The notes below the pieces were generated by a model. The model did no database searches. It was not told the origin of the DNA and worked only from the letters and a program-made list of their open reading frames with translations. Shown here piece by piece: positions 37,927-46,906 of a stretch of DNA of 64,000 nt. A program made the position numbers and the translations under genes. Source of the DNA: Neisseria elongata subsp. elongata (GTDB lineage: Bacteria; Pseudomonadota; Gammaproteobacteria; Burkholderiales; Neisseriaceae); assembly GCF_900113545.1 (NCBI RefSeq), contig NZ_FOPS01000001.1:186001-250000 (forward strand). The letters run 5' to 3'. The first letter of the stretch is position 1; every line of letters begins with the position of its first letter.

Positions 37927-39576
37927 ATGACTCCCCGCCTGAAAATCTCCCTATGCAAGCTTGCTTTGGTCGGTGCGCTGTTCTACACCAGCTACGGCCT
38001 GTCCAACCATTACGCGGCATCGCTGGCCTATGTGCCGGAAGTCGCTTTTGCGTGGGAGCGCGGCATTCCGTTTTGGGCGTGGACGATTGTGCCTTATTGG
38101 TCGCTGAACCTGATGTATGCGGCGGCGTTTTTCCTTTGCCGAAATGCGTGTGAACAAAATCGCTACGTCGCACGGCTGGTATCGGCGCAAATTATTGCCA
38201 CTACTTGCTTCATGCTATTTCCGCTGCATTTCGGCTGGCCGAAGCCGCCTACCGACGGGCTGTGGGGTTGGCTTTTTGATTCGTTGGTAGCGTTTGACTT
38301 GCCGTACAACCAAGCGCCGTCGCTGCATATCGCGCTGTCTATCATTGTCGGTGCGTTTTATTGGACGCGGTTTCCCAAAATCCGTTTGCCGATTTTGTTG
38401 TGGCAAAGCCTGATTGCCTTATCGGTGCTGACGACTTACCAACACCACTTTATCGATGTACCGACCGGCGCGCTGCTGGGCTGGCTGGTGTTGTGGGCAA
38501 TACCGCAACACGGCGTATCGCCTTTCAGGAGACGAAGTTTGTCCGTAGCAGAGCCGGACAGCCAAACAGGTCGTCTGAAAATGACCGAAGCGAGTTTCTG
38601 CGAAGCTAAAATGAGCGAAGCAAATTTCGCCAAAACGAGCGAAGTGAGTTTCTGCGAAGCTAAAACGAGCGAAGTGAGTTTCTGCGAAGCTAAAACGAAC
38701 AACACTGATTTCCGTGAAGCCCAAACTTCCCCCGAAATACGTTCCCGCGAAATCAAAATCGCCATGCTGTATCTGGCGGGAGCAGTATTGTCGGCTCTGC
38801 CGTCCTTGTTCGGCGGTGTATGGTTGTGGATGTTGTGGGTCAGCGTGTCGCTATCGGTGGTCGCTTTCGCCTATCTGACCGGCAACGCGGCGGTATTCCA
38901 AAAACAGGCAAACGGCAGATTGTCGGCAGCAGCAACGATTTTGCTGCTGCCTTATCTGGTGGGCGTGCGGCTGAACATGGCTTATTGGCTGAGCGGCAAG
39001 GCAAAGACGGCGCGGATTCGTGATGATGTGTCGATTGGCAGTATCTCAGGGGTTGCGGAGATTCAGCATTGTGGCGGAGTTTTTGGGAAAAAAACGGCAT
39101 CTGCTGCGTTAAAAATGCTCGCAAGGTGTTCAACCTTGCTGCGCTTTTTGCCTTGCATCTACCATTTTTTGCCACAAAAATCCGCTTCACAAGCTAAATC
39201 TCCGCACCCCCTGGCAATTTCAGACGGCCTCCCCGCTGTATTGGACGTATGCGCCGAATATCCCCATCACCGTTATTGCGGCGCATACTGTGCTCTGCCG
39301 TTATTGGACATGGTTGCGCCGTCTGAAAACAATTTGATGCAGGCGGCTTCATTGCTGGAAACATTGCGCCGACAACGCGGCAAGGTTCTGATCTGTTGTG
39401 CGCTGGGCTACGGACGCAGTGCGGCGGTGGTGCTGACTTGGCTGCTGGTTTACGGCGGCTGTCGGGATTTGGCGCAGGCAACGGCGGAACTGAAACAGGC
39501 TCGTCCGCAGATGGTGTTGCCGCCGGAAACGGCAAGGGCAGTAGAAGCGGCGGCAGGCCGTCTGAAAAATTTCTGA
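37927..39576 (+). CDS. PAP2 / dual-specificity phosphatase fusion with in-frame insertions
   Basis: The 549-residue membrane protein joins an N-terminal PAP2-type lipid phosphatase part (PSLH near residue 131, HHFIDVPTG) to a C-terminal tyrosine/dual-specificity phosphatase (C491-x5-R497 in ICCALGYGRSAA). Two low-complexity blocks interrupt it: tandem repeats of TSEVSFCEAK (residues 219-266), and a basic, cysteine-rich stretch at about 380-430 that looks like translated repeat DNA. The frame stays open through both. The ATG at 37927 fits the domain start; an upstream in-frame start lies inside the preceding gene. Likely substrates are membrane lipid phosphates, which is inference. Confidence 0.8.
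   Translation: MTPRLKISLCKLALVGALFYTSYGLSNHYAASLAYVPEVAFAWERGIPFWAWTIVPYWSLNLMYAAAFFLCRNACEQNRYVARLVSAQIIATTCFMLFPLHFGWPKPPTDGLWGWLFDSLVAFDLPYNQAPSLHIALSIIVGAFYWTRFPKIRLPILLWQSLIALSVLTTYQHHFIDVPTGALLGWLVLWAIPQHGVSPFRRRSLSVAEPDSQTGRLKMTEASFCEAKMSEANFAKTSEVSFCEAKTSEVSFCEAKTNNTDFREAQTSPEIRSREIKIAMLYLAGAVLSALPSLFGGVWLWMLWVSVSLSVVAFAYLTGNAAVFQKQANGRLSAAATILLLPYLVGVRLNMAYWLSGKAKTARIRDDVSIGSISGVAEIQHCGGVFGKKTASAALKMLARCSTLLRFLPCIYHFLPQKSASQAKSPHPLAISDGLPAVLDVCAEYPHHRYCGAYCALPLLDMVAPSENNLMQAASLLETLRRQRGKVLICCALGYGRSAAVVLTWLLVYGGCRDLAQATAELKQARPQMVLPPETARAVEAAAGRLKNF
38568..38579 (+). repeat. Muc-type DUS at the edge of the repeat block
   Basis: AGGTCGTCTGAA, an exact N. mucosa-dialect DUS, lies in frame 1 bp before the tandem repeats of the phosphatase gene. 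Confidence 0.8.
38581..38724 (+). repeat. Coding tandem repeat, 30-bp unit
   Basis: Five tandem units (30, 24, 30, 30 and 30 bp) encode the decapeptide TSEVSFCEAK and variants. Units at 38635-38664 and 38665-38694 are identical. All lengths are multiples of three, so copy changes keep the frame. Confidence 0.9.
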
Positions 39577-39596
39577 ACATATCAAAAGGGAAACCC

Positions 39597-39977
39597 ATGA
39601 ATACGACACCAGCAACCGACAGCCTGATTACCGCCCGCCTGCTTGCCACCGCCCGCTATACCGCCGTGTTCAATGCCTTGTTATTCGCTTTGTCCGCACA
39701 ACGCGGCGGCGTGTGGTCGGCGGTGCAGCTTGTCTTGGCGGCAGTGTTGTTGTACTACCACATCCGCATCGAGTTCGACCGCCGCGTGTTCCAAGATTTT
39801 ACCGACGGCCGCTATACGCCCGCAGCCTTCGACCAAACCTTGCGGCAAACCGGCTTGCGCCGTATTTCAGACGACCTCTCCATGCCGCAACGTGTGGCGG
39901 GTGCGCTTGCCTTGTGGCGCAAAAGCCTTTACCTGACTGCGGCGCAACTGCTCATCCTGCTGATGCAGTCCGTTTGA
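39597..39977 (+). CDS. Small membrane protein linked to the phosphatase
   Basis: The 126-residue product begins MNTTPATDSLITARLLATAR and has two or three membrane segments (about residues 20-35, 40-58 and 105-125) with a soluble stretch RRVFQDFTDGRYTPAAFDQT between. AAAAGGGAAACCC precedes the ATG at 39597. It starts 20 bp after the phosphatase stop, in the same direction, so it is probably its partner. It contains a muc-type DUS (39866-39877) translated as ISDDLS. I recognise no family. Confidence 0.7.
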   Translation: MNTTPATDSLITARLLATARYTAVFNALLFALSAQRGGVWSAVQLVLAAVLLYYHIRIEFDRRVFQDFTDGRYTPAAFDQTLRQTGLRRISDDLSMPQRVAGALALWRKSLYLTAAQLLILLMQSV

Positions 39978-40035
39978 TTTTCCAAAATGTTTCGATACAA
40001 AGCCCCACCTCCCAACCACACCTGATAAAAAGGAA

Positions 40036-40067
40036 AAGGCCGTCTGAAAACTTTTTCAGACGGCCTT
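40036..40067. terminator. Bidirectional DUS pair
   Basis: AAGGCCGTCTGAAAA and its exact reverse complement, with a two-base loop, lie between convergent genes. Confidence 0.85.
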
Positions 40068-40090
40068 CCTATACAGACACACTGCCCGCT

Positions 40091-40843
40091 TCAACGCATC
40101 CGCACGGTGGCACTCAACGGCAGGTGGTCGGACAGGTATTGCCACGGTTCCTCGCTGTGCAGGGTGGCGTTGAGGATATCGAGGTTGCGCGTATAGATGC
40201 GGTCCAGGCTCAACACGGGCATACGGGCGGGGAAAGTTTTCGGCAGTGCACCGTGGCGGTCGAGGAAAACTTCGGTCAGCCCCAAGGTGCTGCCGATATT
40301 GAGTGTCGATTTGTGCCGCCAGTCGTTAAAGTCGCCTGCCAGTATCAGCGGGGCTTCCGGCGGAATGTAGGTGGTTACGTATTCGAAAATCGCCACATAT
40401 TGTTTGACGCGGTCGCGTTCGAAAAGGTTGAGGTGGGCGCAAAGGCAGACGATGGGCATTTCCCAGCCATCGGGTAGGATTTCGCAATGCAGGACACCGC
40501 GTTTTTCCAGGCGGTTCACGCTGATATTGACGTTTTGCCGCATCTGTATCGGCAGTCGGCTGAGGATGGCGTTGCCGTGGTGTTTTTGCGGAAAAACGGC
40601 GTTTTTGCCGTAGCTCGAGTGATAGGCGAGACGTTCGGCAATGATGTTGTCTTGCGGACGGGCGGGGAAATCGGGCAGTTTCAATTCGCGCAACAGGTTT
40701 TGTCCCTGCACTTCCTGTAAAAACAGGATGTCGGGCTTCAAGCTTTCCAATGCCTGCGCCATGTCCGAAATCTGCACTTTGCGGTTCAGCGGCGACATGC
40801 CTTTATGAATATTGTAGGTGGCGATGGTAATCGGCTCGGTCAT
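40091..40843 (-). CDS. Endonuclease/exonuclease/phosphatase family protein
   Basis: The 250-residue product has the metal-dependent phosphoesterase fold: ATYNIHKGMS with the first Asn, DILFLQEVQGQ with the catalytic Glu, HGNAILSRLP, CAHLNLFERDR, LILAGDFNDWR with the Asp/Asn pair, and the C-terminal SDHLPLSATVRM. This is close to the YbhP/EEP proteins that accompany cardiolipin synthases. No signal peptide is visible from the ATG at 40843. An upstream frame extension reads through a DUS. The substrate may be a phosphodiester in DNA, RNA or lipid headgroups. Confidence 0.88.
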   Translation of the reverse strand: MTEPITIATYNIHKGMSPLNRKVQISDMAQALESLKPDILFLQEVQGQNLLRELKLPDFPARPQDNIIAERLAYHSSYGKNAVFPQKHHGNAILSRLPIQMRQNVNISVNRLEKRGVLHCEILPDGWEMPIVCLCAHLNLFERDRVKQYVAIFEYVTTYIPPEAPLILAGDFNDWRHKSTLNIGSTLGLTEVFLDRHGALPKTFPARMPVLSLDRIYTRNLDILNATLHSEEPWQYLSDHLPLSATVRMR

Positions 40844-40899
40844 GATGGGTTGCACCTGCTCGAATGGGTTTCCGGTATTCGGATGTGTAACTGGAAAAA

Positions 40900-40950
40900 A
40901 GGCCGTCTGAAAACGCGGGTTCAACCCTTGAAAACGTTTTTCAGACGGCC
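40900..40950. repeat. Inverted DUS pair between ppk2 and the EEP gene
   Basis: AGGCCGTCTGAAAAC and GTTTTTCAGACGGCC flank 21 bases, just after the ppk2 stop on the minus strand. Likely ppk2 terminator. Confidence 0.7.
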
Positions 40951-40969
40951 CCTTGTTCAGTCTACACCT

Positions 40970-41899
40970 TTAATCGTGACCCAGGTCGAGATTTTTTTCT
41001 TTATACCGCGTATCGGGAACCAACACGATTTTGTTATCCACTTTGCCGATGGCTTTCACATCTTTGCCCGGATAGTCGAGCTGGTGCAGGAAGTGGCGGA
41101 TACAGTTCAAACGGGCGCGTTTTTTATCGTCGGAACGGATAATCGTCCACGGCGCATCGCCGGTGTGGGTATGGAAGAACATGGCGTTTTTGGCTTCGGT
41201 GTAATCGTCCCAACGGTCGAGCGACTGGATGTCCACCGGCGACAGTTTCCAGTGTTTCAGCGGATCGTCGCGGCGGGACAGGAAGCGGCGCAGCTGTTCT
41301 TCGCGCGATACGGAGAACCAGAATTTAAACAAGTGCAGGCCGCTGTTTACCAGCATTCTTTCCAGTTCGGGCACTTGGCGCATAAACAGCAGGTATTCTT
41401 GCGGTTCGCAGAAACCCATCACGCGTTCCACGCCTGCGCGGTTGTACCACGAGCGGTCGAAGAACACCATTTCGCCGGCGGTGGGCAGGTTTTGGATGTA
41501 ACGCTGGAAATACCATTGGCCGCGTTCGGTTTCGGTCGGTTTTTCCAACGCCACCACGCGCGCGCCGCGTGGGTTCAGATGTTCCATAAAGCGTTTGATG
41601 GTGCCGCCCTTACCTGCTGCATCGCGTCCTTCAAACAGGCTGACGATACGCTGGCCCGATTCTTTCACCCAGCTTTGCACTTTCAGCAATTCGATTTGCA
41701 AAGTAGCTTTTTCTTTCTCATACACACGGCGGTTCATCCGCAGGCGGTAGGGATAGCTTTCGGGCAGCGGCGCAGTGTTGGAATCTTCACTGGAAACCCG
41801 TCCTTGATGCTGCAAAACCTCTTCTTCAAAAATCTGCAGGCGGTCTTTACCCTCGCCCACATTGACTTGCTCGAACGGTTTCAGTTGATGATCGGTCAT
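40970..41899 (-). CDS. ppk2: Polyphosphate kinase 2 (PPK2 class I)
   Basis: PPK2 transfers phosphate between polyphosphate and nucleoside diphosphates in the cytoplasm. The 309-residue product has the Walker A-like FEGRDAAGKGGTIKRF, the EKPTETERGQWYFQRYI segment, VFFDRSWYNRAGVERVMGFC with the Walker B-type FDRSWY, and the lid region. This is a single-domain class I enzyme. GAAAGGACGAACC before the ATG at 41899 decides the start against an in-frame ATG five codons upstream. The gene ends beside a DUS pair, and I see no partner gene. Confidence 0.94.
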   Translation of the reverse strand: MTDHQLKPFEQVNVGEGKDRLQIFEEEVLQHQGRVSSEDSNTAPLPESYPYRLRMNRRVYEKEKATLQIELLKVQSWVKESGQRIVSLFEGRDAAGKGGTIKRFMEHLNPRGARVVALEKPTETERGQWYFQRYIQNLPTAGEMVFFDRSWYNRAGVERVMGFCEPQEYLLFMRQVPELERMLVNSGLHLFKFWFSVSREEQLRRFLSRRDDPLKHWKLSPVDIQSLDRWDDYTEAKNAMFFHTHTGDAPWTIIRSDDKKRARLNCIRHFLHQLDYPGKDVKAIGKVDNKIVLVPDTRYKEKNLDLGHD

Positions 41900-42146
41900 G
41901 GTTCGTCCTTTCAAAGTTTTAAAGTACGCCCGAACGGCTTCCCGTATTCGGACGCAGGAATAATCTATACCCTGATTTTACGCTCTTTGACAAAAACAAA
42001 CAAATACCTAAGCATATTTAGGCCGCCTGATGCAACGCTTTCCATCCCAAACCGAAGCAAACCCTCAATCAACCGCCGACACGCCCCGCCTTTCCGTTTT
42101 TCAGACGGCTTATGGGCTATAATCCGCCTTTTTTCCCCGCAAGCCC

Positions 42147-43943
42147 ATGCCCTATTTCGCCCTGCTCGACGATGCCGTTTCCGGCCGCGCCGTCCTCTTC
42201 CAAAACCTGCAATACAGCGACCGCATCCTTTCAGACGGCCTCGACCGTTTGAACGGCCTGCTGGCGCAAGGCTGGCGGCGCGGCCTGCACCTCTTCCTCA
42301 CCGCCGATTACGGCTTCGGCATACCGCTGCAAAACCTGCCGGCAACCGAAAGCGACACCCTCGCCCTGCACTGGTTTGCCGACAAGCAAAACGTCAATGC
42401 CGACGAATGGCTGGCCGCGCGGGAAGACGGTTCGCCCGCCGGCATCTCACGGCCGGAAATATCGCGCGGGCATATCGAATATTTAAACGACATTGCCGAA
42501 ATCCAGGCCGCCATCGCACGCGGCGACTGCTACCAAATCAACCACACCGTCCGCCTGCACCTCTCTGCCTACGGCGACCCCGTCCGCCTCTACCACCGCC
42601 TGCGCCAACCCGTCCCCTACGCCGCGCTCGCCTGCCTGCCCGATGAAAAGAACGGCCAAACATGGACGCTCTGCTTTTCGCCCGAACTCTTCTTAAACAT
42701 CCGTTCAGACGGCCTGATTGCCACCGAACCCATGAAAGGCACCGCACCGATTTTAAACGACGGCCGCGATGCCGAACGCGCCGCCGCCCTGCAGTCCGAC
42801 CCAAAAAACCGTGCCGAAAACGTGATGATTGTCGATTTATTGCGTAACGACTTAGGCAAAATCGCCCAAACCGGCGGCGTGCGCGTCCCCGAACCGTTCA
42901 AAGTCAGCCCCTTCGGCGGCGTATGGCAGATGACCAGCCGCATCGAAGCACAGGCAAAGGCAGGCACGTCCGCAGCCGACATCTTCCGCGCCGCCTTCCC
43001 CTGCGGCAGCATTACCGGCGCACCCAAGCGCAAAAGCATGGAAATCATCGGCACACTCGAAACCGAACCGCGCGGCCTCTACACCGGCAGCATCGGCCAC
43101 CTCGAACCCTGCGCGGGCGGACTCGGCTTCGGCGGCACGCTCAACGTCGTCATCCGCACCCTGCAACTCAGCCCCTCGCCGCCCGAAAGCGGCCTTCCGC
43201 CCTACCGCGCCGTTTACGGCGTCGGCTCCGGCATCGTGGCCGACAGCGACCCCGAAAGCGAATATCGCGAATGCGGCTGGAAAGCCCGTTTCCTGACCGA
43301 ACTTCCCCCCGAATTCGGCCTGTTTGAAACCATGCGCGCCGAAGCCGGCCGCATCCCGCTGTTGGACGACCATTTAGGCCGTCTGAAAACCGCCGCTGCC
43401 GCCCTAAACCTCAGCCTGCCCGACGATGCCGGACAGCAAATCCGCCGCCATCTGGCCGAACTGCCCGACCAAGGCGCATACCGTGTCAAAGCCGCCCTGT
43501 TTTCAGACGGCCTGCAACTGAGCCACGCTCCGCTGTCCGACTTGCCGCCCAATCAAAGCATCATTCTCTCCGACACCGCCCTGCCCGAACGCGACTTCCT
43601 GCGCCGCTTCAAAACCACGCACCGCGAAACCTTAGACCAAGGCTGGCGGCAGGCCGAAGCGCAAGGCGCGTTCGACAGCCTGTTTTTCAACCGCGCGGGC
43701 GAACTGCTCGAAGGCGGGCGCAGCAGCGTTTTTGTCCGTTTCGGCAGCGAATGGCACACCCCGCCTCTGGAGCTGGACATTTTGGACGGCATCATGCGGC
43801 GGCAAATCCTGCAGCAACCGCAGCAATATCTCGGCACAAGTCGCGTTTTTGAAAGCCGAATCAGCCGCGCCCGACTCATGCAGGCCGACGAAATCCGCCT
43901 GTGCAACGCCCTGCGCGGCCTGTTCGCCGTCCACCTGAAATAA
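42147..43943 (+). CDS. pabB: Aminodeoxychorismate synthase PabB fused to a PabC-like lyase
   Basis: The 598-residue product makes and may also cleave aminodeoxychorismate, leading to p-aminobenzoate for folate. The chorismate-binding domain spans residues 1 to about 385, with CFSPELFL, TEPMKGTAP, LLRNDLGKIA and PCGSITGAPKRKSMEIIG. The rest is a class IV aminotransferase-like domain, starting FGLFETMRAEAG, with the likely PLP lysine in FKTTHRETL and EGGRSSVFVR. The glutaminase PabA is not encoded nearby. Four DUS copies are translated in frame (for example LSDGLD, RSDGLI). PabB-PabC fusions occur in other beta-proteobacteria. Confidence 0.9.
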   Translation: MPYFALLDDAVSGRAVLFQNLQYSDRILSDGLDRLNGLLAQGWRRGLHLFLTADYGFGIPLQNLPATESDTLALHWFADKQNVNADEWLAAREDGSPAGISRPEISRGHIEYLNDIAEIQAAIARGDCYQINHTVRLHLSAYGDPVRLYHRLRQPVPYAALACLPDEKNGQTWTLCFSPELFLNIRSDGLIATEPMKGTAPILNDGRDAERAAALQSDPKNRAENVMIVDLLRNDLGKIAQTGGVRVPEPFKVSPFGGVWQMTSRIEAQAKAGTSAADIFRAAFPCGSITGAPKRKSMEIIGTLETEPRGLYTGSIGHLEPCAGGLGFGGTLNVVIRTLQLSPSPPESGLPPYRAVYGVGSGIVADSDPESEYRECGWKARFLTELPPEFGLFETMRAEAGRIPLLDDHLGRLKTAAAALNLSLPDDAGQQIRRHLAELPDQGAYRVKAALFSDGLQLSHAPLSDLPPNQSIILSDTALPERDFLRRFKTTHRETLDQGWRQAEAQGAFDSLFFNRAGELLEGGRSSVFVRFGSEWHTPPLELDILDGIMRRQILQQPQQYLGTSRVFESRISRARLMQADEIRLCNALRGLFAVHLK

Positions 43944-43986
43944 CGGCAGGCCGCTGTTCGCCTTTGTTCCGCGTAATCTGTAAAAA

Positions 43987-44027
43987 AGAGGCCGTCTGAA
44001 AGCCTGCTTGACTTTCAGACGGCCTCT
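43987..44027 (+). terminator. DUS pair after pabB
   Basis: AGAGGCCGTCTGAAAG and its exact reverse complement flank nine bases, 44 bp past the stop. Confidence 0.8.
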
Positions 44028-44155
44028 GCCATCCTTCAAACAAAAATCCGCAAAACCGCCCCTGCCGTCTTGCCGAATCCTGCCGCATTTCATCACCGCA
44101 TACCGCCAGTGTTTCTGAAAATACCGAAAGACTGCAGACTGATAATCGGCTGAAA

Positions 44156-44557
44156 TCAGGCTTTCAGACGGCCTTTCAAATGTGCAGGCTGCTTTTGCTC
44201 TGGGCAGACAACCACTTGCGTGTGGCCGGGCGACGGCCTGTTGCGGAGAAGAACGGCTTCGTATGGCAGCTCGTCCTGCCCGCCGCCGCTGAATGTCCAG
44301 TTGGGCAGCGGCTTGATTTTGCAGGAAAACAGCGAGCAGAAAAATTGCGTTTCCTGCATATGGCCGCCAGCTTCCAGCGTGCGGCGGTTGAAGACTTTGC
44401 GCCACGGATTGAACAGCCCTTTGGCACGGATGGCGATGTCGTGCGGGCATTGATTGACGATTTCCACCGTCTGCCCCATCGGTTGCGACAACGCGGCGGC
44501 AAACGGGGAAGCGGCGCACAGCAGCACGGCAGCGGCGATATGGGCGGATGATTTCAC
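44156..44557 (-). CDS. Secreted protein of unknown function
   Basis: The 133-residue precursor has a signal peptide (VKSSAHIAAAVLLCAASPFA, GTG start). The mature part includes NQCPHDIAIRAKGLFNP, FFCSLFSCKIKPLPNWTFSG and a late VVVCPEQK, giving four cysteines that may pair in the periplasm. AAAGGAATGCC supports the GTG at 44557. The last codons (LKGRLKA) are read through a DUS, so the natural end may have been changed by the DUS. Family unknown. Confidence 0.75.
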   Translation of the reverse strand: MKSSAHIAAAVLLCAASPFAAALSQPMGQTVEIVNQCPHDIAIRAKGLFNPWRKVFNRRTLEAGGHMQETQFFCSLFSCKIKPLPNWTFSGGGQDELPYEAVLLRNRPSPGHTQVVVCPEQKQPAHLKGRLKA

Positions 44558-44828
44558 GGCATTCCTTTCAAATCAGAGTTTGGACGGGTGCTATGGTTGG
44601 ATACGTTTATAATCTCGGGACAAAAAAACGTAATAAGTGCCTGCTGGATAACAAAGTCCAAACCAATAGCAGGCAGAATAAGGCATCCATCCCTTTTCTT
44701 CATTAAGAATTAAGATATATTAAGAAACAAACAGAGCCCTCAAAAACCTCATCGGCAGCCAAGGCCAAATGATGGCTGATAACCATACGGATTTTGCGGT
44801 AGAATAGAGCTGTCGATTCTGCGACTAG
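44558..44828. other. Noncoding region
   Basis: This 271-bp stretch upstream of the secreted-protein gene contains AT-rich DNA, including TAAGAATTAAGATATATTAAGAA, and no reading frame with credible coding character. It should hold the minus-strand promoter. Confidence 0.4.
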
Positions 44829-44966
44829 GTAGAAGGTGCGGAAAGTCCGGCAGAACTGGTCAGCCTGATTGAAAGCGGCGACTACGAAGCCCTGCTTGCC
44901 GAAGATTCGGACGAACATGGCCAAGGCCACGAACATCATTGCGGCTGCGGCTGTTCCCTCGGCTGA
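44829..44966 (+). pseudogene. C-terminal remnant of a His/Cys-tailed protein
   Basis: From just after a TAG at 44826, a 45-residue open stretch reads as a credible protein end: AESPAELVSLIESGDYEALL, then a His/Cys-rich tail (GQGHEHHCGCGCSLG, stop at 44964-44966). There is no start codon or ribosome site. The tail resembles metal-binding ends of SlyD-type chaperones, but I cannot assign the family. It lies 59 bp before the SemiSWEET start. Confidence 0.45.
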
Positions 44967-45025
44967 GTCAGCCTGCCTATATTATCTACCGCCTCGATTT
45001 TCATATTAAAAGGAGACTTACCACC

Positions 45026-45292
45026 ATGATAAGCAAGGCAAAATTCAATACCGTTGTCGGCAGTATAGGGGCGGCAATGGGTATTTTCGTATTTGTCGCC
45101 TATATCCCCCAAATTATCGCCAATATACAAGGGGCAAAGGCGCAGCCGTGGCAACCCCTGTTTGCAGCAGTATCCTGTCTGATTTGGGTTTTGTACGGTT
45201 GGAGCAAAGAACCCCGGAAAGACTGGATTCTGATTATACCCAACGCAGTCGGCGTGATATTGGGATTTCTGACTTTTCTGACTTCGCTTTAA
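45026..45292 (+). CDS. SemiSWEET-type sugar transporter
   Basis: The 88-residue product has three membrane helices (about residues 8-30, 40-58 and 65-86) and the PQ-loop YIPQIIANIQG between the first helix and the second, as in SemiSWEET half-transporters, which dimerise to pass sugars across the membrane. AAAGGAGACTTACCACC precedes the ATG at 45026. An upstream in-frame extension to 44939 includes the preceding remnant's DNA and is not supported. The substrate is unknown. Confidence 0.82.
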   Translation: MISKAKFNTVVGSIGAAMGIFVFVAYIPQIIANIQGAKAQPWQPLFAAVSCLIWVLYGWSKEPRKDWILIIPNAVGVILGFLTFLTSL

Positions 45293-45410
45293 ACAAGGGG
45301 CTAATCTACGTCAGCCCCTTTATTTAATATAGCATCTTTTAAATCAGTCAAATGCTGTACAGGCTGCTTCTCTCGGTTATCTACGCAATAAAAGCAGCCT
45401 GCACTTGAAT

Positions 45411-46889
45411 TTACAACCCCAATTCCCCCCAAATCTCATCAATCTTAGCCGTAACCGCAGGGTCTTTTTGGATGACCCGTCCCCATTCGCGGTCGGTTTC
45501 GCCCGGCCATTTGTTGGTTGCGTCCAAGCCCATTTTGCCTCCGAGTCCGCTGACGGGGCTGGCGAAGTCGAGGTAGTCGATGGGCGTGTTTTCCACCAAA
45601 ACGGTGTCGCGCACGGGGTCCATGCGCGTGGTTACCGCCCAGATGACTTCTTTCCAGTCGCGCACGTTCACATCGTCATCGACCACGATGATGAATTTGG
45701 TGTACATAAACTGGCGCAGGAACGACCAGCAACCCATCATCACGCGCTTGGCGTGTCCGGCGTACTGTTTTTTCATGCTGACCACCGCCATGCGGTAGGA
45801 GCAGCCTTCGGGCGGCAGGTAGAAATCTGTGATTTCGGGGAACTGCTTTTGCAAGAGCGGTACGAACACTTCGTTCAACGCCACGCCCAAAACGGCGGGT
45901 TCATCGGGCGGTTTGCCCGTGTAGGTAGAGTGGTAAATCGGGTTTTCACGCATGGTGATGCGCTCGACCGTGAACACGGGGAAATGGTCCTGCTCGTTGT
46001 AATAGCCGGTGTGGTCGCCGTATGGGCCTTCCAACGCGGTTTCGTTCGGATGGATGACGCCTTCCAGCACAATTTCGGCACGGGCGGGCACTTGCAAATC
46101 GTTGCCGATACATTTCACCAGTTCCGTCCGCGAACCGCGCAGCAGTCCGGCAAACTGGTATTCGCCCAAGGTATCGGGAACGGGCGTTACCGCACCCAAA
46201 ATGGTGGCGGGGTCGCAGCCAAGCACGACGGCGACGGGATACGGCGTATCGGGATTGAGTTTGCGGAATTCCTGATAATCCAACGCGCCGCCGCGATGCG
46301 ACAGCCAGCGCATAATCAGCTTGTTTTTGCCGATTAATTGTTGGCGGTAAATGCCGAGATTTTGGCGTTTTTTGTGCGGACCGCGCGTGACGGTCAAGCC
46401 CCACGTTACCAGCGGTGCAACGTCTTCCGGCCAGCAATGTTGAATCGGAAGTTTATACAAATCAACGTCTTCACCTTCCCACACGATTTCCTGACACGGC
46501 GCATTTTTCACCACGTTCGGCGCCATACTCCAAATATCTTTCAGCAGCGGCAGTTTGGAAAACGCGTCTTTAATGCCTTTGGGCGGTTCGGGTTCTTTCA
46601 GATACGCCAGCGTCTGCCCGATTTCGCGCAGCTTGGACACGCTGTCTGCACCCATGCCCATCGCCACGCGTTCGGGCGTGCCGAACAGGTTTGCCAACAC
46701 GGGATAATCGTAGCGCGTACCGTCGGGCTTAATCGGGTGTTCAAACAGCAACGCCGGCCCTTCGGCACGCAGCACGCGGTCGGCGATTTCGGTCATTTCC
46801 AAATGCGGGGAAACGGGATGCGCGATGCGCTTGAGTTTGCCCTGCTGCTCGAGCATGGCGATGAAGTCGCGTAGGTCTTTGTATTTCAT
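45411..46889 (-). CDS. ubiD: 4-hydroxy-3-polyprenylbenzoate decarboxylase
   Basis: UbiD removes the carboxyl group of the prenylated benzoate ring in ubiquinone synthesis, with prenylated FMN made by UbiX. The 492-residue product has the family opening [41 protein letters not shown], and the active-site [19 protein letters not shown] segment with the conserved Arg/Glu pair. It is near the length of E. coli UbiD (497). It stands alone, with a DUS-pair upstream on its 5' side. Confidence 0.96.
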   Translation of the reverse strand: MKYKDLRDFIAMLEQQGKLKRIAHPVSPHLEMTEIADRVLRAEGPALLFEHPIKPDGTRYDYPVLANLFGTPERVAMGMGADSVSKLREIGQTLAYLKEPEPPKGIKDAFSKLPLLKDIWSMAPNVVKNAPCQEIVWEGEDVDLYKLPIQHCWPEDVAPLVTWGLTVTRGPHKKRQNLGIYRQQLIGKNKLIMRWLSHRGGALDYQEFRKLNPDTPYPVAVVLGCDPATILGAVTPVPDTLGEYQFAGLLRGSRTELVKCIGNDLQVPARAEIVLEGVIHPNETALEGPYGDHTGYYNEQDHFPVFTVERITMRENPIYHSTYTGKPPDEPAVLGVALNEVFVPLLQKQFPEITDFYLPPEGCSYRMAVVSMKKQYAGHAKRVMMGCWSFLRQFMYTKFIIVVDDDVNVRDWKEVIWAVTTRMDPVRDTVLVENTPIDYLDFASPVSGLGGKMGLDATNKWPGETDREWGRVIQKDPAVTAKIDEIWGELGL

Positions 46890-46906
46890 GTTTTATCCTT
46901 GTTTAG

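Noticed and set aside
38581-38724. Tandem repeats as a possible CRISPR array
   Set aside because: The units are directly adjacent, without spacers, and are in frame within a protein gene.
40805-42646. 613-residue plus-strand frame
   Set aside because: It covers the antisense of ppk2, crosses the intergenic region and then overlaps pabB in another frame; there is no domain or ribosome site.
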